From Seriola aureovittata (taxonomy: Eukaryota > Chordata > Actinopteri > Carangiformes > Carangidae), in assembly GCF_021018895.1 (NCBI RefSeq), contig NC_079386.1, positions 806,001 through 870,000 of the forward strand: 64,000 nucleotides of DNA, given 5' to 3'. This document shows positions 48,500-60,041 of this stretch, in pieces. Each line of letters begins with the position of its first letter. Position 1 is the first letter of the stretch. The translations under genes were made by a program, and so were the position numbers. Under the pieces are notes generated by a model that was given only the letters and a program-made list of their open reading frames with translations, did no database searches and was not told where the DNA came from.

Positions 48500-48577
48500 A
48501 CCTGTGTTAGTTAAACCTGTGTTAGTTAAATCTGAGTTTGTTAAACCTGTGTTAGTTAAACATGTCTTAATCAAACC
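48500..48577 (+). repeat. 15-bp tandem repeat, about 5 copies
   Basis: Unit ACCTGTGTTAGTTAA with variants ATCTGAGTTTGTTAA and ACATGTCTTAATCAA. Because 15 is a multiple of three, it reads as a repeating five-residue peptide (LVKPV-like), which is a by-product and not a gene. Confidence 0.9.
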
Positions 48578-48849
48578 AGACTATAAAAGATTGTCACTGC
48601 CACTAGATGTCGCACTAGACCACCAGCATTTCAGACCAAAACAAATCCTTCATCCACCACACCTCCCCCTCCATTCATGTTCTCAGTCAGTGAAACACGA
48701 CCACTAAACACACAACAACAAACCCAACTGAATGAAGTTTCCCTGTGAACACAAGAGTCAACAAAAAAAATTATCTAACGACAACCATTAGCCCACGCTA
48801 GCATTGCTGAGATATGCTCCACAGCAATGCTGACAATTAGCCAACTAGC

Positions 48850-48975
48850 TGTAGGACTCTCCTCTCAGTAAAGCCAGACCAGACTTGTATCCTCAGTTGG
48901 ACTGGGAAAGAAATTCAGTCTTGGAGTGATCCACTGGGACTGGCTGCACAAATGACACTGATGGAGCTGGTAAAT
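48850..48975 (+). repeat. Short repeat shared with 34955-35030
   Basis: See the paired copy; this one has about 45 extra bases (GGGAAAGAAATTCAGTCTTG region) between the two shared blocks. Confidence 0.5.
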
Positions 48976-51862
48976 ACTTTATGGAAGTTTTGACGGTCCA
49001 TCAGTTGAGCAGGATTTGAGCCTATCACAGTTATATGGTTATTGGTGTATATATCAGCCAATAAGTAACAAGAAATGTCAAAGATACGTTTACACGTACG
49101 TTACATGATTTACGCCAAGTACATTTTTATTTATTTAGTGCCAAATCACAGCAGAAGTTATCACAAAGCACATTTCAAATACTGCAGGTCTAGGTCATAC
49201 TTTTTATAATATTATTACAGAGATCCAACAACTCCCACCAGGAAACACTTGGTGACAGTAGCAAAAAACTAACCCAACCTTGAGGAGTACCAGGCTCAGG
49301 GTAGGCGGCCATCTGCTGCAACCGGTTGGGTTGAGACAGAGACATTATTAGTTTGGCCACCAGAGAGGGTTCTTTTTCAACTGTTAAATGTCCAGCTTAG
49401 TACATATCTTTATCACTATTTTAAAAAAACAAAAAAAACAAAAGAAATACATATCATAAAACAATATTTATGTTATGTGTTTAGAGTTTTTTCATCTCTC
49501 AAATATCTGTATTGGTCCAACATGAGTAGCACTAATATGTGTAGAGTATTTATATAGACTAATGACCTTCATAGGCAATTATTCTGCAGCATCTCAAACC
49601 AACTACTGTGTCATCCATGATTTCTTGCATTGTAATGCATTAGAAAACAATAGAAATTATGGAGTGAAATTCTCCTTCTTGCTACCAGGAAGCACAAAGA
49701 ATGAGCAGGTTGTAGAACAGCTCTCACATGAATCATTAGCAGCAGCTTCAGTGTTAGCGTGCTGGTCTGGGGCTTTTAGAGCCCAGATGGGTCCTATACT
49801 GTGGTTTACAGTTGCCGCTACACTTAGCTCCATACGAAGGATCATTTTGAAGCTCCCATAATGCCCTCTTAACTCAACCCCTTCCAGTCCCCAGTCATTA
49901 TAAGTCAATGTGAATAAAGTTGACTGATGTCATGCTGTTATTGCTCATGTTGCTCATAAATCCACAGTAATTGTATCTCTTTTTCATTTTGACCCACAGA
50001 GGAGCCTGTCACCCTCAGTTACAGCAGTGATAAGGTAGATATCCTCGGTGTAGGAAGGTCACAGAGGATTCTACCTCTTACTGTATCAGTTTCCACAGTA
50101 TACCTTAAGATTTCCACAAGCCTTTGCTTTTTTTTTTTATATCTGCAGAAGTTGTCTTCTCCCCAGAGGAAGGTGTCCTTGTTTTTGTCATGTCAAATAG
50201 AAAAAAAAACTAGAGTCTAAAAATACAGTGTGTGACAGCAGGTCCTTGTTTCTCTTCCCTTTGTGGTTTACAGCAGCTGAGATGTGGAGTAACTGGATCT
50301 GTCGATTTAAACCAAAACACTATTGTTAACTGTGTATTATTTATGTTGAGACTTTATCGTGTATTATGGAGTCTTAAGAGTAGTTCATAACTGACTGATT
50401 TAGGAAGAACACTGAAATTTTGGGACATATTATTCCTAATTTTAACACTCCTCACATCATTCAGCATTAAAATGAACTCTGACCACTTGTTATTTTGTGA
50501 CCGCAGTTCTGCACTTGAAGTGATAGTTCAGGTTATTAGACACAGGGTAGTGTGAGGCACTTATCTATAGTCGGTGTATTACTTGCAGTAGATTCGGATC
50601 AGCTCACTGGAGCACCGATACAGAAGTGATGAGCTGCTGTGGATGGGGTCAGCAGAAAAAACGTATTTTAGCCACTTAGAAAATTGCCCAGAAAATTGCT
50701 TTATTTTGAATATTTCCACCACTTCATCTGCCGTCAAAGAGATATATGAGATATATTACTCAACTATAACTGACCTCACAATCAAATGGTAGACTGACTT
50801 CATGAACAGTTTCATCTTATTGAGAATATGACGCAGCATCAGAAAAACATCTAGATAAGTAATATTAGACAATACCATGGATATAAAAGGTAGAGGTCAA
50901 GCTAAGCTAACAGGCTAGGCTATGAAAATCTAGCTAGGTTAATTTTTTTCAGCAGGTATTGTGTATACAGTACAAGCTGTTTCTTTGCAAATACATCACA
51001 AATAAACTGTCAGAAGAGTGAATGGTGGATGAAAGGATGGTGCCTTTTTCACAATTACTAATTAAGGACAACTACCAGCTACCGGCTACTCTTTCTTTCC
51101 TCGGCTGGGTGTCCCCACCACCATGTATCTCTACTTTCATCCATCATTTCAAATTAAAAGCCCTCTGCAGAGTCGTGTATTTGTGATGCTGCTGCTAAAG
51201 GGGACTTTTATACCTATACCAGCGTCTGTAACAGTCTCTCTCCTTGGTGTGTGATCTCTCTGTAGCAGAAGTCCATCACGTCAAGGAAGCAAAAGCTAAG
51301 AGAGACAAAGGTCAGCAAAGGAACCCTGTGACTTTTGACCTGTGTGTTGATGCGACTGTTGTCTTCTCTCAGGGTAGTGGTGTTGATCTGATTTCCATCA
51401 GATCTTGTTAATCTGATGGAATGGATGCAACTGGAAATTCTGCATGTTGTGTGGTGTGGTGTGTGTGTGTGAATCTGTGTGTGCTGTAATATACAGTATA
51501 TTTCATTGTTCCTCCCATTAGAAAATGAGGTGATCAGGTGATCTGTAATTCACATGCAACAAAGCTTTGAATCACAAGAACATTTGTGACTGCATAATTA
51601 CCACACAAACACACAACATACAATTAATGTAAAATCAATGACTTAATGAATCCTGACATGAACAAAAAAAAACAAACATAAAACCAGTGGACGAGGAGAA
51701 AAACAGGATAACTACATGAGTGCGAAAGTTCATTCAGAGCTACTAAGGGAACATCCCTGAACATATTTTGTTACTGTGAACTACTGTTCACAAATTCAAG
51801 AGTGAACTGTAAACTTTAAAGCTCCATATTTTCCTCTTCTCCTGTGTCTTATTATCTCAATG
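48976..51862. other. Non-coding; two weak exon-like segments
   Basis: AG..GT-bounded short segments at 50000-50034 (35 nt) and 51269-51310 (42 nt) are exon-like but unproven; only the second is compatible in phase with the exon at 22210-22296. Otherwise nothing was recognised. Confidence 0.35.
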
Positions 51863-51898
51863 TAGTACTACAGTAGTAGTAGTAGTACTGTAGTACTA
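51863..51898. repeat. Perfect 13-bp inverted repeat with 10-nt loop
   Basis: Left arm TAGTACTACAGTA (51863-51875) and right arm TACTGTAGTACTA (51886-51898) are exact reverse complements; the loop is GTAGTAGTAG. Confidence 0.9.
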
Positions 51899-52044
51899 GT
51901 ATTACATCTCCTCTTTCAGGCTTCTCTCTGGAGCTTTAGTAACAACAGGTCAATGAGCCAATCAGAAGAGAGGAGGCTCTGAACCTCTCCTGATCCAGGT
52001 TTCTCAATCAGGAAGTAAGAGGGTGAAAACATGTTAAACTATCC

Positions 52045-52381
52045 ATCCATTTTCTACCGCTAGTAGGGTCCCAGCATCTTTTCGGGCGAGAGACGGGGTA
52101 CGCCCTGGACAGGTCGCCAGTCCATCGCAAACACATAGAGACAGACAACCATTCACACTCACAGCCACACCTATGGTCAATTTAGAGTATCCAATTAGTC
52201 CCCGTTTGCATGTCTTTGGACTGTGGGAGGAAGCCGGAGTACTCGGAGAGAACCCACACTGGAACAGGGAGAACATGCAAACTCCACACAGAAAGATCCC
52301 ACGGCCGAACCGGGACTCGAACCCAGAACCTTCTTGCTGTGAGGCGACAGCGCTAACCACTGCACCACCGTGCAGCCCCAT
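52045..52381 (-). repeat. tRNA-derived SINE, V-SINE-like, near full length, copy 2
   Basis: Minus strand: head GGTGGTGCAGTGGTTAGCGC (A-box-like), B box GGGTTCGAGTCCCGG, body GTGTGGAGTTTGCATGTTC and CTTCCTCCCACAGTCCAAAG, GGCGACCTGTCCAGGGCG, and tail ending near TAGCGGTAGAAAATGGATGG. The tRNA-like head with both pol III boxes, the conserved central body and the LINE-like tail are the layout of a fish V-SINE. A long open frame across it on the minus strand is a by-product. Confidence 0.85.
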
Positions 52382-53260
52382 GTTGAACTAAACATTAAAA
52401 AATATTTACATCGTTTAAAACATGTGTGGAGAGGAACTTTAAAGGGCTGTCAGTTGGATGAGGTCATTTCACTTTCAGTTTTATGTGATAAGAAAAATTC
52501 CTGGTACGCAAAGACTCAGATGCATTTTCTCACACTGTGCAGTTCTCATGTTTCCTCCATGTCTACTGTATCATTCTATCCTCCGGTCTCATTATTTCCT
52601 TTACAGCAGTGGAGCTCCAAGCACTTAGTCCGTAAAGCGCAGCAGCTCAGCGCTGTCTAACGCTCACTCTGCAGTTCTACACTGAAAGCAGATTATTATC
52701 GCAAACGTAATTAAAGCCTCTCCTCGGACAGAACACACACTCCAGTGAAACAGAACGTCTGGCATCGTCTTCTATCAAAGAGGCAATTTACACCAGACTG
52801 CCATCTTGAGGTGATCTGTCTCAGTCAACAGTGAACATGCTACATTCATCTCCACTGCTGACACAGTTCTTCAGGATACATGAGCTAGCTAAGTTTTGAC
52901 AAGGAAGAAAATTTTAGGTATAAAACAATTGTAAGCTCTGGTTGCATTGATTTTGATTATCTTTTATTTTAAACTGTCTGTCATTCCAATAATGTTATAG
53001 GAGTACAATGCTAAATCAATGGAGATGTTGCTTAGGACTACCCAACATATTACAAATATGGATGTTTGACAAAATGTATGGATTTGTCAAAATGGCATCA
53101 GAGTATTTGTTGCCCAGTTACAGTTGATGTCTTGCACACGTGGCCTCTCTTGGTCGACTGACTCAGCACTTTGAGGAGACTGACAGGATGAACCAGCAGA
53201 TAGTGAAATGAGCCTCTGTTGTTTACTCTATCCCTTGGTCTCATATCCAGATCTGTCAAA
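52382..53260. other. Non-coding, nothing recognised
   Basis: No exon or repeat family identified. Confidence 0.55.
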
Positions 53261-53263
53261 CAG

Positions 53264-53264
<1 letters not shown>

Positions 53265-53304
<40 letters not shown>
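53265..53304. repeat. CA microsatellite
   Basis: About 20 perfect CA units. Confidence 0.95.
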
Positions 53305-53306
<2 letters not shown>

Positions 53307-54430
53307 GAGAAAGGACAGTTTGTCCTTTGTGGCTTTATTCTTCCTGTTCCTGTTTTTTTTTTTTTTTCTCTTTCTCCTCCAGCAGTGAAATGTGAATTGA
53401 GGACATGCTGGTGTATGTGTGTTTACAGATAGACAATATTTAGCAGCAGACAGGTAGTTAAAGGCGTCCTGCACTGCAGACACTGTCTGAGGCTGCAGTG
53501 ACCCGCACAAACAGCAGTGGTGCTTTTCCCCTTTGTGTTTTCTTTCTTCAGTTTCCCATCATAGAGACACAAGACGAGCTCGTTTTCAACTTAAATCCGC
53601 ATGTTGAAGTTTTGTCCATGTGGAAGCAGCCAAACACGCTGAAAACACAACAACTGACCTTGAAGGGGAAAGTTGCTTTGTCATTTTCTGAGCAGCATTT
53701 AAAGCGATTGTATGTAAGTTTTGCCAAACGGCGTCCACAAGTTACAATTAGAAGATCATGATAAATGCCACTAACATGTACTGTAACAACAGCACAAACA
53801 CAGGGGATCATAAAATCATACAACAACAAACAAACCATAGACTGTGTATAAAAAGCAGCAGACTGACTGTCAATTAACAGTTAGCCAACAGCAAGGATTG
53901 CTTTTTTTGTGATAATCACAAGTGCGACTAGAAAATGCGTTATGAAATTAGCACTGTATATTGTATAGATAGGATTTTAATTCTTTCCTTAACTGTTAGA
54001 GATATATGATCCACTGAACTGGAAAATTGTTTCCTTTAGCATCCTTTTTTTCCCGTTGAACACACAGTGCTATCGACCTTTTTCACTGACTTATACCAGG
54101 ACAAGCACAGGTGTTAATGACGGTAATGGACAGTCAGCCTGTGCGACAGCAGAGCCCAGGTCTTGGAACAACAAAATGGAATGCAGCCATAATTAACTCA
54201 TACCGTTTGACGAGTCAAGAGAAAAGTCTAGTTTTGTCACATCTCATCTCACAGGTAGTTCCATTGTAAATCACTTTGACTGTAGTTTCGCTGAACCTAC
54301 ACTCCTTTTGATCAGCAAGGTGAAAATGAATGTGTAGTTGCCTTTCAAACCCTATTTTTAAACCACAGCTAAACTAGCCCGATTCTAACTTATGCAGTAA
54401 CAGCCCCATTACGTGACAGTGGCTAAAAAG
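53305..54430. other. Non-coding, nothing recognised
   Basis: Poly-T run near 53353. An open frame at 53498-53761 begins upstream of an AG and reads through, with no recognisable product. Confidence 0.5.
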
Positions 54431-54439
54431 TTAGAAAAT

Positions 54440-54640
54440 ACTTTTGCCTATTTGCACATCTAGCAGAAGTGGAGCAACAAGAATGAATTTAAGTCCAATT
54501 TTGACTCTCCTTTTAGCTCTGTTTGGTCTCCACCAACTCCTGAGAAAAACATCTGCTTCTTCAGCTGATAAATGCTCCACCATGCTCACCAGCTGATCTC
54601 TGTCTGTCTGCTGTTTGCTGCTAATGAGGTTGATGAGAGC
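54440..54640 (+). repeat. Repeat fragment shared with 44590-44780, copy 2
   Basis: Same blocks, plus 'TTCAGCTGATAAATGCTCCA' and 'CCAGCTGATCTCTGTCTG'. Unclassified. Confidence 0.5.
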
Positions 54641-54869
54641 AATGTGACTGAACCAAAATACTAATGTCATGAGCTGTATCTAAAAGGAGCTAAATGCTGT
54701 AAACCCTTAGTGACACTTTTCCCATTGCAAATAGTGATTTGATGCGTTGGTAATGTAAAAAATATTGATCTGTGTGACTTTAATGTTCATTATGTTATAG
54801 CTCTGTGGATGACAGCGTTGGTCAACTGGTTGGTTCGACCACTTTGGTGCAATCTGATATGTCTATAAA

Positions 54870-55035
54870 TCTTGTATTTAGTGCTAATTAGCAAATATTA
54901 GCATGGTGATATTATAAGTAATAATAATAAGTAATATTATTATTAATAATAAGGTGGTAAACATGATTAACATTACCTGCTAAACAGCATTTTATCATTC
55001 TCATTATGAGCATGTTAGCATTTAGTTTACATCCG
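54870..55035. repeat. Repeat fragment, copy 2 of the 29760-29900 family, with AAT run
   Basis: Contains 'GCTAATTAGCAAATATTAGC', CCTGCTAAACAGCATTTTA and 'GAGCATGTTAGCATTTAG'. An AAT/AAC-rich run lies at about 54918-54950. Confidence 0.5.
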
Positions 55036-56435
55036 TATAAATTGAAAGCTTTTTCCTTCGGGGAAATAATGAGAAGAACCAGAGTTTCTGCTGAGGTCTG
55101 AAAACATAAACACACTCGCACAGACAGGGTTAGTGCGTTCTTTGCTAACTCGCTAAAGTACAGTTACTATGTCAGCTTTTTGGGGCAGAAAGACACAGAT
55201 GGTCCAGGGCTCAAATTGACATGACTGCCGTGAGGTAAAAATGAGCTTTGCCGTGTGTTCGAACCTTCAGTCTTGCACAGAGACTTTATGAACAGGATGT
55301 TGACATTTCATTTCATATTCAGCACATCAGAGTGAACACACTGGTCAACAGCACCGGACAACAGTGGATTCAAGTTTACAGGCTTGTGTGCTTATGCTTT
55401 GTGCGTTTTTAGAAACCAGCGTGATAGATTTAATGAGCCTTTTTTCTCTAGTTATGTTTTTTTTTTTAAAAACTATTTCATCTCTCTTTTCTCCTCCAGG
55501 TAAGTTGATGGAGCTGTACAGACTGGAGCCCTCACTTTAGGTAACATCACCTCCCTGTTATAGCTAGCTACTTGTGGCGTTAGTCCCTGTGTTTTGTTTC
55601 TTTTGTTTTTTTGTTGGATGGAATATAATTCTATATGAGGCTTTGGATATGATCTATCTGTTTTATGTGATGGGATTTATTAACATTAAGAAAAAAGGGT
55701 TGAGTGTTGTGAGTGGATGGAGATGGTGCAGCAGCATTGCTGTGCAGTGTTGGGTGAAGTGACAGAACCAGACCAGCATCAAACCACTGATATAGATACT
55801 GTGGATGGACATCGTTGTTTAACTTATGATGTTTCACATGAGTGGTTGGTGTTCTGGCACAGAAAGATGTCATGCTACATACTGATTTTTTTTTACAGAT
55901 GAAAAACACACTTATTTCATACTTTCTGTTTTCATGTAAAAGGCTCCAACCAAGTCAAAACGGTTTGCTGTAAAATCTGTCCCCACAATTTGCAGTCTGA
56001 ACTCTGCTGCTGTTTGGCCTTAGTTGTGATTATCCTCGTTTTTCATGGTCACAAACAGAATTTGTTTGTCTGCTGTATTGAGTTAGTGAGTCTGGAAAGG
56101 CTCCAGTGGCAGAACGGCCTGTCAGACGCACAATGTAACTCTGTTAGGAGACGGACGCTGAAGGCTCCGTATATCTTAATATCTACCACAGTGAAGGATC
56201 ATATAGGAAGACGAATGAGATGAAAAAGAACAGAACAGAGTACAATACAGAGTATAGTGGAAAAGGCAGTACAACATGCTAACATACACAACTATATACA
56301 AGGGCTTTCTTTTAAATTGCTGTGAACTATTATTTGTTCAGAAAGCTTATGATACTCATCAGATATCTGTAATTCAGAGGTGAGTTCAAGAGTCATTGTG
56401 AGGTGCTGTAATGCTGAACCTTAGCTGTGATCCTA
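55036..56435. other. Non-coding, nothing clearly recognised
   Basis: A segment at 55501-55541 is preceded by a good pyrimidine tract and CAG, and ends in TAG, but has a GTAAGT at its own start; not supportable as an exon. Confidence 0.5.
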
Positions 56436-56439
56436 TTGA

Positions 56440-56945
56440 GGACTTTTTATGCCTCCACGCCGGCGAGAGTCAGAGCCAGAGACACATTGTTTTCGGGTTG
56501 TCTGTCCCAGTCTCGTGGATATCTCAGTAACACCTTGACGAAACTTCTTCATTTGGTACAAACATTCACAAGGATGATTTGGGTAGTCAAAGGTCAAGGG
56601 TTAAGGTCAGTGCGATCTGACAAAACCCCTCAAGGAAATCTCTTCAAATATGGCACAAATGTCAACTCAAGGACTCAAGGATGATTTTGGCAGTCAAAGG
56701 TCAAAGGTCAAAGGTTAAGGTCTGTGTGATCTCACAAAACCCCTCAAGGAAATCTCTTCAAATATGGCACAAATATCAGCTCAAGGACTCAAGGACTCAT
56801 GGTCAAAGGTCAAGGTCAGCGTGACCTCACAAAACACTTTTTAGCCATAACTCAAGACTTCACAGCAATTATGACAAAATGTCACACAGATAGTTCATAT
56901 TTTATATCAAAAAACAGGGATGTAACCTGAAACTAGTCTGAGTGG
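56440..56945 (-). repeat. 'TGACCTTTGACC' family repeat, copy 4, internally triplicated
   Basis: Reverse-oriented copy. It begins (plus strand) TTTATGCCTCCACGCCGGCG and contains the unit 'CTCTTCAAATATGGCACAAA ... GTCAAAGGTCAAGG... CTCACAAAACCCCTCAAGGA' about three times (starting near 56540, 56640 and 56750). Ends near 'AGTCTGAGTGGAGGAGGCAG'. Confidence 0.8.
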
Positions 56946-57194
56946 AGGAGGCAGACAACCATGAGGAGGCGATTGTAGTTTTTCACTGTACTGAGACGCA
57001 CTGAATGTGAGGACCCGAAAGCACAACTCAAGACACAGGCAAGTGTTTTCAGGAATCCAAGTCTTTTACTGGCAAAACTCAGTACACAGGTAGTCAAGGC
57101 AAATCAAATCCAAAAGGAGTTGTCTGACACAGGATTAAAAACTCATACAGTAAGAAACAACTGCACTAGGAAAACTGAATGTCGGCCTTGTGTT

Positions 57195-57540
57195 TGTCTC
57201 CTCCACCAACCTGCCAAGTTTCAGGACGTATGGTCACAGTCTCTCCCTCCTGAATTACAGTGTTGAATAATGACAGAAGTGTTTTTGCAGAACATTATGA
57301 TGTCACAGTGAAGTTAACCTTTGACCTATCAGCTAATTTTATCCTTATAGACATTGGAGTTAAATTGTGTCATAATTAATGAATGAGTTATGAGTTATGG
57401 CCAAAATTCCGTCTGGGTGTTCCTCATATACTGCATTCAAGAACATGAGATCACCGTGACACTGACCTTTGACCTTTGACCACCAAAATCGAATCAGTTC
57501 ATCCTTGAGTCCGAGTGGACATTTTGAACATTTGGAAGGC
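57195..57540 (+). repeat. 'TGACCTTTGACC' family repeat, copy 5
   Basis: Plus-oriented: 'CTCCACCAACCTGCCAAGTT', GTTGAATAATGACAGAAGTG, 'ACATTGGAGTTAAATTGTGTC', ACTGACCTTTGACCTTTGAC, 'CCAAAATCGAATCAGTTCAT' and 'CCTTGAGTCCGAGTGGA'. Confidence 0.75.
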
Positions 57541-59015
57541 TGTCCATCGAGAACACTTGTGTTGTGAGTTGTGAGTATTCGCCGAGCACGTGCTGTCACT
57601 GATAAAGATGTTTGCAGAAGTTGAGTTAGAAAAGACAAGACTTAACCAAACATCAGAACATGACCGAGGATACAGAGCTGGACATGACATGTAGAGTGTA
57701 TGAATAACCTTATCAGTGCTCTCTGGTGTACAAACTATATAATGCAGTTGCTGTTTCTAAACTACCATAAACATATCTTTGCAGCGACGTGTTACTTATC
57801 TGGTAACACTGATCTGCAATAGGCTAATACTGGCTGGTATATCGGCCTGTCTGTGAAGTCCCATTAACCATCTATGTGCATCAGACGTTCACAGTCTTTC
57901 CTCCAGCCTTTAACCAGGAAGGATGAACAGCAGTGTTTGTCACAACACATTATATCTCTGATGTGGAGTCAGCATAACTGCATCTGTATAATGATTTGGA
58001 TTTTCAACCAGACCGACACTAGCTCATCATTTAGCTCTGCAGCTGCTTTGAGCCAATGCTGTTGTTGAACGCTAACGCTAATGATGAGCTAATGATGAAA
58101 TGTAATGAGGAATCATGAAAGCTTTAGTCTGTGTAAACCCTTCTGCTTTATAATGAAAATCAATAGTGACTGAGTGCTTTGTGTCTTTTGTTAAAAAAAA
58201 AAAAATCGATCAATCATTACAGACTCACATACACACACATACACACACACACACACACATGCACCCACAGCTGATTGTGCATTATGTTCCCCTTGTGTTG
58301 TTAAGCAGATTCATGCATTTTTTATGAAGATGTCCTCAGAGAGCCAGCACATGTTTGTATGTGTGTATCCTGTCTTAAGTATCCATAATTAATACGATAA
58401 TAAAAATTTACCACTGATAGGATACCAGCAAGGGGCAGTACTGACACATCATACTCTACATCTCTTGTTAATGCTGTTACTGGAATCTTTCATCAGTCAT
58501 TCCGCTTCTATTCATATTGATATAACTGTATTAAACGATATTACATGTTGGATGTGCCTTGTGATTGCTGTTTAACACCACAGCCATTGTTCTGAGATTT
58601 TCCTCGATCACTTTTCGTCTCCTCAATCCTTTAAGTACAGTACAGAGAGATCATGTTGGTTCACACGTGATAAACTGGAACGTGTGTTTTGAATATGGAT
58701 GATGATATACTGTATAATATCAACCTTTATCAGCAAGACTAAAAGTCCATTCAGTAGCCTCTAGCAGCTGCTTGCATTGTGAGTCTTTACACCATGTATT
58801 GCAAAAGAGTTGGACGGAAGTAAATTGATACTAGTTATGTCAACGAATATTCTAAATTCACATCTCAAAAATATGCACATATACAAGTAATTGATTTTTG
58901 GTTGGATGTTGGTTTTCCCTTTAATGGACATAATGTGCAAAATAGATAGAGCTATTCCAACCCTACATTTTTACCTTTACATTTACTCACGTAAATGAGA
59001 GACGCTTTAATCCAA
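57541..59015. other. Non-coding; imperfect CA repeat
   Basis: An imperfect CA tract lies at about 58227-58259 and a poly-A run at 58194-58205. No exon recognised. Confidence 0.55.
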
Positions 59016-59019
59016 AGTG

Positions 59020-59195
59020 ACCATGTTAAAATGTCCGACTTTACAGCAGAAATAAACATGTTTAGGAGTTAAGGGTGGAGTCAGACACTGCCAAGATGGA
59101 GACGGTTGAGCAGCTCACTCTAAGCATCAAAACTGCTCTTCTGAAATCCATGGGTGACGTCATGGAGGCTACGTCCGTCTTTATTTACAGAGAGA
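59020..59195 (+). repeat. Interspersed repeat family 'R3', copy 3 (plus), internally deleted
   Basis: Has the left block (ACTTTACAGCAGAAATAAAC, ATGTTTA) joined directly to the right block (GGAGTTAAGGGTGGAGTCAG, 'GCCAAGATGGAGACGGTTGA'). The roughly 200 bp that separate them in the other copies are missing. Confidence 0.8.
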
Positions 59196-59985
59196 GGGAG
59201 GCTCCTGCTCTGATAGATTTCGGTAGCTTGCTCCACCATCAGGGAACCACAGACCAGAACAGTCTGGACTGAGTCTGTCTTGTGTGCAGGGATGGCAAAG
59301 CCAGACGATGTCCCTCGGACAAACACAGTGGCTGAGAGTTCAGCCTGTATGATTGAGTTCACTCAAGCTTCAGCTCGGGATTTATTCATTTTAACTGAAC
59401 TTCGCCTCCCTGAGTACATTACAATGTGCTGAGGGAACTTAATGGTAATCAGCCCCTTTGATTGAGAGATTTCCTGTGGGAAAGTTTACATTCTGTCCAG
59501 AAGATGGTGCTGGTGGTAAGCTCATCGAATGCTCAAAGTTGAAAAGGGTTCATCCTCTCAGGAGCATGAATGTGTTATATCTGAGTATTGAAAATCAAAG
59601 AAGGCCTGAGAAAGTTATTAAAGCTGGGGTATCACAGGCATACACAGAAATACACAGAAATAATTTCCTGTTTCCACAGGTTGAACAGCGCTCAGTAGTA
59701 AATTGACTTTTTAACATGTAAAATTGGTGGAGCCAATGACAGCTCTTATGTTTCTGCTCGGCTTCCTGTCCAATGAAGTCAAAGGTCATTTTACAGTGAC
59801 TCTATCTCTGTGTGCCAGACTGTGCTGCAGTAACCTGACACCAGGTCAGTGCCAGCTGATGCCATTCGCACGCTATCGCTCCAAACACAGAACTGGGATC
59901 TGCTGCTCACTTTTATTTATGTAAACTGTCAACTGTGTTATTTTTGACACAGACAGTAAATGTCTCTCCTGCTGTCTGTCTCTTC

Positions 59986-59989
<4 letters not shown>
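59196..59989. other. Non-coding, nothing recognised
   Basis: No supportable feature. Confidence 0.55.

Positions 59990-60040
<51 letters not shown>
59990..60040. repeat. GT microsatellite
   Basis: About 25 perfect GT units. Confidence 0.95.

Positions 60041-60041
<1 letters not shown>

Noticed and set aside
52034..52381. 115-codon open frame on the minus strand
   Set aside because: It lies entirely within a tRNA-derived SINE.
52300..52381. tRNA gene (A and B boxes present)
   Set aside because: The tRNA-like head runs directly into the SINE body and does not fold as a full cloverleaf with acceptor-stem pairing; it is a SINE promoter.
53498..53761. 87-codon open frame next to an AG acceptor-like site
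   Set aside because: No family resemblance, and the frame reads through the presumed acceptor; it is probably chance.
55501..55541. Terminal exon ending in TAG
   Set aside because: It starts with GTAAGT directly after the CAG, gives a stop in two frames, and cannot be joined in phase to any supported exon.
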